In this document: one piece after another, positions 58,063 through 64,000 of the stretch
Layout of the letters: every line of letters begins with the position of its first letter
Position numbering within the stretch: position 1 is the stretch's first letter
Origin: Streptomyces sp. CGMCC 4.7035
Lineage (GTDB): Bacteria; Actinomycetota; Actinomycetes; Streptomycetales; Streptomycetaceae
Assembly: GCF_031583065.1 (NCBI RefSeq)
Contig: NZ_CP134053.1
Span: forward strand, 3,782,001-3,846,000
Direction: 5' to 3'
Length of the DNA: 64,000 nt
Position numbers and translations under genes: made by a program
Notes under the pieces: generated by a model
What the model saw: only the letters and a program-made list of their open reading frames with translations
Told to the model about the DNA's origin: nothing
The model's database searches: none

Positions 58063-58501
58063 CCGTGATGTGGAAGACGGGGTGGTCGGGGGCGATGCGA
58101 CGCAGGTCCTCGTCCGGGGAATCGGGGCCGACACCGTTGAAGAAGACGCCGACCTCGGCCTTCCAGCGCTTGAGGTAGGCGCGCAGGAGCGGAACCTTGT
58201 TGTCGTCGGCGACCTCGGTCGCGGTGAACACGTCCACGTTCTTGCCCAGACGCAGCTCGCCGCCGCCGGCCGCGCGCATGTTGTGGGTCCACTGGACGTG
58301 GCCGCGGGGGGCGAGCAGGTACTGCTGCCCGTCCACGGTCAGCAGGTTCACCGGGGTGGTCCGCCACTCGCCGCTCTTGCGGCCGCGGACCGCCAGGACC
58401 CGGGAGCCCCAGATGCTGAAGCCGCGACGGGTCATCCAGGCCACGGCGCGGTTGAAGACGTTGACGGTGAACCAGCCGGGCTTCTGCACGTGTGTGGACA
58501 T
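58052..58501 (-). CDS. Deazaflavin (F420)-dependent nitroreductase-family protein
   Basis: 149 residues, DDN-like split barrel. NVFNRAVAWMTRRGFSIWGS, VLAVRGRKSGEWRTTPVNLL, YLLAPRGHVQWTHNMRAAGG and PVFHITVKE are typical of the nitroreductase/cation-binding F420 group. It probably reduces quinones or nitro compounds with F420H2. ATG 58501 has AGGAGG 8 nt upstream. It is divergent from a TetR gene across a region full of operator-like palindromes. Confidence 0.88.
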   Translation of the reverse strand: MSTHVQKPGWFTVNVFNRAVAWMTRRGFSIWGSRVLAVRGRKSGEWRTTPVNLLTVDGQQYLLAPRGHVQWTHNMRAAGGGELRLGKNVDVFTATEVADDNKVPLLRAYLKRWKAEVGVFFNGVGPDSPDEDLRRIAPDHPVFHITVKE

Positions 58502-58536
58502 GGTGTCGTCCTCCTGGAGGCGGAAAGTGTGAGCGG

Positions 58537-58740
58537 TGCTCTCGCTTGAGAGCAGTATGTGCGAGATCGGCGATCCAAAGCAAGAGCAGTGCTCTCGTAA
58601 GTGGGCAGCGCTCTCGAATTTGAGCGCTGCTTTGCGCGGAGGGCACCGTTCCGTAGCGTGTGAGGGCTGCCGCGCCGCCAGGTGATCGCGGCGATCGACC
58701 TTTGACCGAAGAGCATCGCTCCGTTCGCAGAGCACTGCTC
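58537..58740. promoter_or_regulatory. Iterated TetR operator cluster
   Basis: At least four related sites lie between the divergent genes: TGCTCTCgcttGAGAGCA (58537-58554), AGAGCAGTGCTCT (58583-58595), GCAGCGCTC/GAGCGCTGC (58605-58630) and AGAGCACTGCTC (58729-58740). The core AGAGCA-n-TGCTCT is shared. It would give multi-site control of both genes by the TetR regulator. Confidence 0.8.
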
Positions 58741-58782
58741 ACCTTTGTGTGCACTGCTCCGACTCTGTGGGACACTGCCCGC

Positions 58783-59478
58783 ATGAGCACCGCACGAGGA
58801 GCCCGCGCCCGCGCCCGGATCGAAGTCACCGCCGCCATCAAGGACGAGGCGCGCAGACAACTCGCGGCGGAAGGCGCCGCCAGGCTCTCGCTGCGTGCCG
58901 TCGCCCGCGAACTCGGCATGGTCTCCTCCGCGCTCTACCGCTACTTCCCCAGCCGCGACGACCTGCTCACCGCGCTCATCATCGACGCCTACAACTCCCT
59001 CGGCGAGGCGGCCGAGGCCGCGCACACCAAGGCCGGCGACGACGTCGCCCCGGCGCGGCGGTGGGTCGCCGTGTGCGAGGCCGTACGCGCCTGGGCGCTG
59101 GCGCATCCGCATGAGTACGCGCTGATCTACGGCTCGCCCGTACCCGGTTACTCCGCACCCGAGACGACCGTCCCGGCCGCCTCCCGCGTGGGGCTCCTGC
59201 TGATCGGCATCGTGCGCGACGCGTACGGGCAGCGCGGTGTGGCCCGCACTCCGCTGCCCGCCGAACTGGAGTCCGAGGCCCGGCGCATGGCCGCCGACCT
59301 GGCGCCCGACCTTCCCCCGGAGGTGGTCACGTCCCTGGTCGCCGCCTGGGCGCAGCTGTACGGGCTGGTCGGTTTCGAGCTGTTCGGGCAGTTCAACAAG
59401 GTCGTGGAGGACCGCGAGGCGTTTTTCCGGCACGCGGCCGCCCAACTCGCCCACGGCGTGGGCCTGGTGTTCCCGTAG
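58783..59478 (+). CDS. TetR-family regulator with WHG-type C-terminal domain
   Basis: 231 residues. The HTH region is AAEGAARLSLRAVARELGMV then SSALYRYFPSRDDLLTALII. The C-terminal part (WVAVCEAVRAWALAHPHEYA, LIYGSPVPGYSAPETT, YGLVGFELFGQFN) matches the TetR_C_13/WHG group. ATG 58783 has no ribosome site, and a GACACT -10-like hexamer 6 nt upstream suggests leaderless mRNA. It probably represses the divergent F420-dependent gene and itself through the operator cluster. Confidence 0.9.
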   Translation: MSTARGARARARIEVTAAIKDEARRQLAAEGAARLSLRAVARELGMVSSALYRYFPSRDDLLTALIIDAYNSLGEAAEAAHTKAGDDVAPARRWVAVCEAVRAWALAHPHEYALIYGSPVPGYSAPETTVPAASRVGLLLIGIVRDAYGQRGVARTPLPAELESEARRMAADLAPDLPPEVVTSLVAAWAQLYGLVGFELFGQFNKVVEDREAFFRHAAAQLAHGVGLVFP

Positions 59479-59885
59479 ACCGTCGGCCGCCGGCCGACAG
59501 CAGCGTGGCGGCGTCGCAGAGAGGCCGGCCCGCGGCGGTGTCCTGCCGGGGCGCTCGCCCTTACCGCCGCGTGACGGTGCCCTGCCCAGGCGCTCACCCG
59601 CGCCGCCGCGTCGACGTCCCGCCGGGCCCCGACCCGGCCCGCTCAGACGTCGAAGCCGTGGGCCCGGCGGCCGTCGGGCGGCGCGTTCCACGGCCACACA
59701 GTCAGCTCGGGCTGCCGCAGGGGCAAGCGTGCCGCCGGGCGCGAATGGACGACTCGGCCGCGCGGTGAGCATGGGGGCGTACGTACTCCCGGACGCACGC
59801 GCACGCGCGTACTCCCCGGGGAGTACGTGTGATCACCTCGCCCGGCTGACGTCCCGCGCGGCCGCGGCCGTCTAGCGTGAACCTC
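59479..59885. other. Intergenic region with degenerate repeats and a palindrome
   Basis: About 400 bases. At 59520-59640 two to three degenerate copies of a roughly 38-bp unit (cctgccggggcgctcgccc-like) are visible. The perfect palindrome at 59808-59827 is the only strong signal. No gene is supported; long ORFs here are shadows. Confidence 0.6.
59808..59827. promoter_or_regulatory. Perfect 20-bp palindrome upstream of the two-component operon
   Basis: CGTACTCCCCGGGGAGTACG is fully self-complementary. It lies 59-78 bp before the kinase start, a suitable position for binding of the NarL-type response regulator encoded in the operon. A half copy (GTACTCCC) occurs at 59782-59791. Confidence 0.75.
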
Positions 59886-61124
59886 ATGGAGGAGCAGCGC
59901 ACAGACGCCCCGTGGCGGTGGCACGGTCCGCCGTGGTGGAACCGCTGGGACGACGAGCCCCGCGGCTCGCGCCTGCCCTGGCGCTCCACCCTGCTGCTCA
60001 CCTTCTTCGTGGTCGTCGGCACGCGCTTTTCCGCCCACAACCAGCAGGCCGACCGCGCGCACCTCGACGTCTTCGCCTATGCGCTGTTGCTCGTCGCCTC
60101 GGGGGCGCTGCTGTGGCGGCAGCGGCATCCCGTGCCCGTCGTGTTCGTCACGGTCGCGGCCGCCCTGGTGTACCTGGGCGCCGGATACCCCTACGGCCCG
60201 GTCTTCTTCACCGTCGCGGTCGGTTGCTTCAGCGCTCTCGTCGCCGGACGCCGGGGGACCGCGTGGACGGCCGTCGGGATGTTCTGGGCCGGGCACGTCC
60301 TCGTGTCGCACTGGCTGTACCGATGGCTGCCACCGTCCGGGGACTCGGCCGCCTCCTGGGGGCAGGAGCTGGTCATCGCCGCATGGGTGCTGGCGATCGT
60401 GGCGATGGCGGAGCTGGTGCGCGTCCGGCGCGAGCAGTGGGCCCGCGAGCGGGCCGAACGGGCGCAGGCCGCGCGGCGGCGCGCCGACGAGGAGCGGTTG
60501 CGCATCGCCCGTGAGCTCCACGACGTCCTGGCCCACAGCATTTCCGTGATCAACGTCCAGGCGGGCGTCGGCCTCGCGCTTCTCGACTCCGACCCGGAGC
60601 AGGCACGCACGGCGCTCACCACGATCAAGGCCGCCAGCAAGGAGGCGCTCGGGGAGGTGCGCCAGGTGCTCGACACGCTGCGCACGCCCGGTGACGCGCC
60701 GCGCGCGCCCGCGCCTGGGCTCGACCGGCTGCCGGAACTCGTCGAACAGGCCGCGAGCGCGGGTTTGACGGTCACCGTCGAAGGAGACGCGCCGAAGCTC
60801 GCGCCGGGCACCGACCTCGCCGCGTTCCGCATCGTCCAGGAGGCGCTCACCAACGTCGTACGGCACTCGGGATCGCGGCACGCGCGCGTGCACGTCGACA
60901 GCGGGAAGGGCGTACTGCGCCTGCGTATCGACGACGACGGGCCCGCGACCGGCGCCGACGCGGGCGGCAGCGGCAACGGGCTCGCCGGGATGGGGGAGCG
61001 CGCCGCCGCGCTCGGTGGCACGATCGAGGCGGGACCTCGCGTCGACGGCGGTTTCCGGGTGTTCGCCGTACTGCCGCTGAAGGCGTCGTCCGAGGAGCCC
61101 CCCGAGCGCAAGGAGGACCGGTGA
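59886..61124 (+). CDS. DesK-type sensor histidine kinase
   Basis: 412 residues. About five membrane helices in residues 35-165, a short coiled region (RERAERAQAARRRADEERLR), the HisKA_3 motif RIARELHDVLAHSISVINVQ with the phosphorylated His, and an HATPase domain (FRIVQEALTNVVRHSG, GNGLAGMGERAAALGG). The signal is unknown. ATG 59886 is preferred; a TAGCGT hexamer at 59873 places the 5' end near it, and a GTG at 59877 is in frame. It overlaps the regulator gene by 4 bp. Confidence 0.92.
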   Translation: MEEQRTDAPWRWHGPPWWNRWDDEPRGSRLPWRSTLLLTFFVVVGTRFSAHNQQADRAHLDVFAYALLLVASGALLWRQRHPVPVVFVTVAAALVYLGAGYPYGPVFFTVAVGCFSALVAGRRGTAWTAVGMFWAGHVLVSHWLYRWLPPSGDSAASWGQELVIAAWVLAIVAMAELVRVRREQWARERAERAQAARRRADEERLRIARELHDVLAHSISVINVQAGVGLALLDSDPEQARTALTTIKAASKEALGEVRQVLDTLRTPGDAPRAPAPGLDRLPELVEQAASAGLTVTVEGDAPKLAPGTDLAAFRIVQEALTNVVRHSGSRHARVHVDSGKGVLRLRIDDDGPATGADAGGSGNGLAGMGERAAALGGTIEAGPRVDGGFRVFAVLPLKASSEEPPERKEDR

Positions 61125-61786
61125 TCCGCGTACTGCTCGCCGACGACCAGTCTTTGGTCAGAGCCGGTTTCAAGGCACTGCTCGACGCCCAGCCCGACAT
61201 CGAGGTGGCCGGCGAGGCGGCCGACGGCGAGGAGGCGCTGCGCAGCGTGCGCGAACTACGGCCCGACGTCGTGCTGATGGACATCCGCATGCCGTTGGTC
61301 GACGGGCTTGCCGCGACCCGTCACATCACCGAGGAACCGGACCTGGAGGACGTGAAGGTGGTCATGCTGACCACCTTCGAGCTCGACGAGTACGTCTTCG
61401 AGGCGATCCGTTCCGGTGCCTCCGGCTTTCTCGTCAAGGACACCGAGCCGGACGAACTCCTGCGCGCGGTACGGAAGGTGGTCGACGGCGACGCGCTGCT
61501 CTCACCGAGCGTGACCCGGCGACTGATCTCCGAGTTCGCGGCCCGCTCCAAGGAGCCCGCGGTCGGCGCCGCCCTCGGCCGGCTCACCGAGCGGGAACGG
61601 GAGGTGATGGCCCTGGTCGGCATCGGCCTGTCCAACGACGAGATCGCCCGCCGCCTCGTCGTCAGTCCGCTCACGGCGAAGACCCATGTCAGCCGTACCA
61701 TGGTCAAGCTGGGTGCCCGCGACCGGGCCCAACTCGTCGTGCTGGCCTACGAGTCGGGACTGGTACGGCCGGGCTGGCTGGGTTGA
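61121..61786 (+). CDS. NarL/FixJ-family response regulator
   Basis: 221 residues. The receiver domain has LLADDQSLVRAG (acidic pocket), the phosphoacceptor Asp in PDVVLMDIRMPLVDG, and the Lys in FLVKDTEPDELL. The LuxR-type HTH is LTEREREVMALVGIGLSNDE then IARRLVVSPLTAKTHVSRTM. It is the partner of the DesK-type kinase, coupled through a 4-bp GTGA overlap. It may bind the palindrome at 59808. Its 3' end overlaps the next, convergent gene by 40 bp. Confidence 0.93.
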   Translation: MIRVLLADDQSLVRAGFKALLDAQPDIEVAGEAADGEEALRSVRELRPDVVLMDIRMPLVDGLAATRHITEEPDLEDVKVVMLTTFELDEYVFEAIRSGASGFLVKDTEPDELLRAVRKVVDGDALLSPSVTRRLISEFAARSKEPAVGAALGRLTEREREVMALVGIGLSNDEIARRLVVSPLTAKTHVSRTMVKLGARDRAQLVVLAYESGLVRPGWLG

Positions 61787-62058
61787 GTTCCGCCGCCCCG
61801 TCCGAAGCGGACCAGCACGCTGACGACGCGTGCCACGAAGAGCACGACGGCCACCGTGGCTCCCGAGCCTTCGAGCGCACGCCGCGTGCCGCCCGACAGG
61901 TCGAAGGCGAAAGCCGGTCCCGCCACGACGCCGAACACCAGGGCGGCGGCGAAGGCCGCGCTGCACAGGGCGTACCCGATCTCGATGGTGATCGCGTCCC
62001 GCTCGGCCTGAGTACGCCGCGTGCGGCCGCCGAGCGAACGTCCCCCGTGGTTGTCCAT
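61747..62058 (-). CDS. Small two-helix membrane protein (DUF6332-like)
   Basis: 103 residues. An Arg-rich N-terminus (GGRSLGGRTRRTQAERDAIT) precedes two membrane helices (GYALCSAAFAAALVFGVV and VAVVLFVARVVSVLVRF) and a polar tail. I believe it matches the streptomycete family DUF6332, though I cannot verify this. ATG 62058 lacks a clear ribosome site. It converges on and overlaps the response regulator gene by 40 bp, so antisense interference is possible. Confidence 0.65.
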   Translation of the reverse strand: MDNHGGRSLGGRTRRTQAERDAITIEIGYALCSAAFAAALVFGVVAGPAFAFDLSGGTRRALEGSGATVAVVLFVARVVSVLVRFGRGGGTQPSQPGRTSPDS

Positions 62059-62129
62059 GCGTCGAGTCAAACAGGCGTGCGCCCGGCGGGGCAAGGAACC
62101 CCGCCTGGCGCACATCTGGAGGCGTCCCC

Positions 62130-63611
62130 CTAGTCGCGGACCGCCGCCGGCGCCGCGTCCACCTCCTCCTGAAGGGACTTGGCGACCACGATGGATCGCT
62201 GCGTCCGACGCGTACGCAGTCCCGTGAGCGTGATCAGCAGGCCCGCGAGGGCGATGCCGGTGACCACGATCAGACCGGGCCGGTAGCTGTCGAGGACGGC
62301 CTGCGGCGAGGCGTGCGCGGGTGCGTTCGCCGTCACCACCGCCGTCACCACGGCCAGGAAGATCGCGCCGCCCACCTGCACCGAGGTGTTGAGCAGACCG
62401 GAGACCATGCCCTGCTCGTGGTCCTCGACGCCGTTCGTGGCCTGGATGTTGAGCGAGGGGAAGACCAGCGCGCAGGCCGCGCCGATCAGCAGCATGCTCG
62501 GCAGGATGGCCGCCGCGTACACGGGGTCGAGGTCGACGCCCAGGAAGAGGGCGTATCCGAGAGCCATCAGCGCGAAGCCCACCGCGATCAGGCGGGGGGT
62601 GCCGAAGCGGTCGACGATCGCGCCCACCTTGGTGGAGGAGACGGCCACCAGCGCGCCCGCGGGCAGGAAGGCGAGCGCCGTGTGCAGCGCCGACCAGCCG
62701 AGGAGCGACTGCATGTACAGCGTGACCAGGAACTGGAAGCCGACGTACGACCCGAAGAAGGCCATCGCCCCGAGCTGGGCGCGGATCTGGCCGCCGGAGC
62801 GCAGCACGCCGAGCCGGATCAGGGGACCGGCCGAGCGGCGTTCGACGAGGACGAAGACGGTCAGGAGCACGGCGACGGCGAGGAAGGACAGCAGGGTGCG
62901 GGCGGAGGCCCAGCCGACGTGCGGCGCCTGGACGACGGTGAAGACGAGCAGCAGCATCGACGTGGTGCCGAGGACGGCGCCGGGGATGTCGTAGCCGTTG
63001 TGGTCCTTCTCGCGTTCGCTGCGCGGCAGCAGTTTCAGGCCGGCGAGCAGGGCGATCAGCGCGATGGGCGCGGGCAGCAGCATGGTGAGGCGCCAGCTGG
63101 CCTCGGTGAGCAGTCCGGACAGCACCAGGCCCATGGAGAAGCCGGTGGCCGCGCAGGTGGTGTAGATGGAGAGGGCGCGGTTGCGCAGCGGGCCCTCCGC
63201 GAAGGTCGTGGTGATGATGGACAGGCCGGCCGGTGCGGTGAACGCGGCGCTCAGGCCCTTGATGAACCGGCTGGCGATCAGCAGCGGGCCCGAGTCGACG
63301 AGCCCGCCGAGCAGCGAGGCGAGCGCGAAGACACCCAGGGCCACCAGGAAGACCTGGCGCCGGCCGAGCAGGTCCGCGGTGCGTCCGCCGAGGAGGAGGA
63401 GCCCGCCGTATCCCAGGATGTAGCCGCTGACGACCCATTGCAGCGTCGACGTCGTCAGATGGAGGTCGGAGCCGATGGACGGCAGGGCGACGCCGACCAT
63501 CGACACGTCCAGCGCGTCCAGGAACATCGCGGCGCAGAGCACCAGCAGGGTGCCCCACAGCCGGGGGGTCCAGCGTCCCTCGGGCGCGGGGGTGGTGAGC
63601 GGAGAGGTCAT
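62130..63611 (-). CDS. MFS drug exporter, DHA2 (14-TMS) type
   Basis: 493 residues, 14 hydrophobic segments. The first helix ends with FLDALDVSMVGVALPSIGSD (motif D-like), followed by LQWVVSGYILGYGGLLLLGG and motif A GGRTADLLGRRQVFLVALGV. Motif C-type Gly/Pro content is present in helix 5. It is likely a proton-driven efflux pump for drugs or metabolites. ATG 63611 has GAGG only one base upstream. Two palindromic elements directly upstream suggest control by a TetR or MarR protein encoded elsewhere. Confidence 0.9.
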   Translation of the reverse strand: MTSPLTTPAPEGRWTPRLWGTLLVLCAAMFLDALDVSMVGVALPSIGSDLHLTTSTLQWVVSGYILGYGGLLLLGGRTADLLGRRQVFLVALGVFALASLLGGLVDSGPLLIASRFIKGLSAAFTAPAGLSIITTTFAEGPLRNRALSIYTTCAATGFSMGLVLSGLLTEASWRLTMLLPAPIALIALLAGLKLLPRSEREKDHNGYDIPGAVLGTTSMLLLVFTVVQAPHVGWASARTLLSFLAVAVLLTVFVLVERRSAGPLIRLGVLRSGGQIRAQLGAMAFFGSYVGFQFLVTLYMQSLLGWSALHTALAFLPAGALVAVSSTKVGAIVDRFGTPRLIAVGFALMALGYALFLGVDLDPVYAAAILPSMLLIGAACALVFPSLNIQATNGVEDHEQGMVSGLLNTSVQVGGAIFLAVVTAVVTANAPAHASPQAVLDSYRPGLIVVTGIALAGLLITLTGLRTRRTQRSIVVAKSLQEEVDAAPAAVRD

Positions 63612-63620
63612 GCCTCAGAG

Positions 63621-63654
63621 AATTGCATGCATGCGCATTCAATGCAAACGCATT
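63621..63654. promoter_or_regulatory. Palindromic operator pair upstream of the MFS exporter
   Basis: AATTGCATGCATGCGCATT (63621-63639) is a near-perfect palindrome, and AATGCaaacGCATT (63641-63654) is a second with 5-bp arms. Both share AATGC/GCATT half-sites in an otherwise GC-rich region, a usual repressor target. Confidence 0.7.
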
Positions 63655-63714
63655 TAATTTGAGCGCAACAAAACACTCCGCGGAGGGGCGGATCGGCCGC
63701 GTGCGTTTTCCGGC

Positions 63715-64000
63715 TCAGCTCCAGGTGACGGCGGACTTCTCGCACCACAGGGCGGCGACCGAGGCGTCACCGGTCACGGTCGGGAACGGCAGCCGGTTCC
63801 ACAGCGCCAGATACAGCCGCGCGGCCGGCCCGGTCACTTCGCAGTCCGCCTCCCCGGCATCGTCCCGCTCGGACACGGGCGGCTCGGTCGACAGCCGTAC
63901 GGTCCACACGGCGCCGTCCGCATCCGTCGCCTGCACCCGCAGCACCCGCGGATCCTCGCTGCGGACCATGCTCTTGGGCCGGGCGTGGAAGCCCCGCAGC
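63715..64000 (-). CDS. MDMPI/maleylpyruvate isomerase-like protein, C-terminal part (partial)
   Basis: The minus-strand frame is open from its stop at 63715 to the window edge (about 95 residues visible). DADGAVWTVRLSTEPPVSER, DCEVTGPAARLYLALWNRLP and ASVAALWCEKSAVTWS match the C-terminal domain of the mycothiol-dependent maleylpyruvate isomerase/TIGR03083 family. The N-terminal DinB-like domain with the metal site lies beyond the window. The internal Met at 63969 is unlikely to be the true start. Confidence 0.7.
   Translation of the reverse strand, partial: LRGFHARPKSMVRSEDPRVLRVQATDADGAVWTVRLSTEPPVSERDDAGEADCEVTGPAARLYLALWNRLPFPTVTGDASVAALWCEKSAVTWS

Noticed and set aside
54862..58134. 1090-codon open frame on the minus strand
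   Set aside because: It runs through the M20 peptidase in another frame and antisense to the geranylgeranyl reductase; no family features.
59505..59768. 87-codon plus-strand ORF after the TetR gene
   Set aside because: It lies in degenerate GC repeats and its composition (Arg, Pro, Ala) matches shadow frames.

Overview
The window is high-GC (roughly 70 percent or more), densely packed actinobacterial chromosome, almost certainly Streptomyces. The indications are GTG and TTG starts, many 4-bp ATGA/GTGA gene overlaps, strong SpoIIE-type phosphatase and DesK/NarL signalling genes, and many families typical of that genus (DUF2630, DUF305, LVIVD-repeat, Rv1733c-like, deazaflavin-dependent nitroreductase). 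No rRNA, tRNA, phage, transposase, CRISPR or polyketide/NRPS genes were seen. Everything reported comes from reading the sequence; no database search was run.

Layout. 1-6.9 kb: end of a membrane protein, a 25-bp repeat array, a lactonase-like beta-propeller, a degenerate CbiX-like protein, a NagK-like kinase translationally coupled to uracil-DNA glycosylase, a BNR-repeat protein and an Rv1733c-like membrane protein. 7.4-11.8 kb: a sulfide/persulfide detoxification island (MBL-rhodanese fusion, sulfite exporter, CstR-type repressor, membrane rhodanese, sulfite oxidase) with three TACCCC/GGGGTA palindromes at its promoters. 11.9-23.6 kb: NCS2 nucleobase permease, ferredoxin-NADP reductase, DUF305 lipoprotein and LVIVD protein, two TetR regulators, NAD(P)-binding oxidoreductase, HAD hydrolase, PAP2 phosphatase, M56 peptidase and a DUF5134-like protein. 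23.7-31.4 kb: FUSC transporter-MarR operon (the MarR carries a decapeptide repeat), two VOC proteins, GNAT, glycerophosphodiesterase and a PAS-GAF-PP2C-HATPase sigma-factor-network phosphatase.

31.6-43.4 kb: a tightly coupled operon of an uncharacterised HDxxH protein (DUF6421-like), an SDR and a threonine aldolase-like PLP enzyme, then transglutaminase-like and B3/B4-domain proteins, an acyltransferase, a divergent thioredoxin/DUF4395 pair, a flavin reductase behind a Cys-ending leader peptide, etfBA, a secreted endonuclease/phosphatase-fold protein and a CitE-like protein. 43.7-64 kb: LacI regulator and ROK kinase, a TmrB-like/Nudix fusion, a complete dipeptide/oligopeptide ABC operon, a protein-kinase-fold protein, a decayed MBL-fold gene, M20 dipeptidase, geranylgeranyl-reductase-like flavoprotein, deazaflavin oxidoreductase with divergent TetR and iterated operators, a DesK/NarL two-component system, a small membrane protein, an MFS exporter and the edge of an MDMPI-type protein.

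Most worth a second look: the persulfide island, whose MBL enzyme appears to lack one iron ligand and whose CsoR-family repressor has no copper-ligand histidine; the DUF6421-SDR-aldolase operon; the cysteine leader peptide; the large inverted repeat wrapped around a promoter at 34.9 kb; and the unusual number of 25-60 bp tandem repeats, including one translated inside a MarR regulator.
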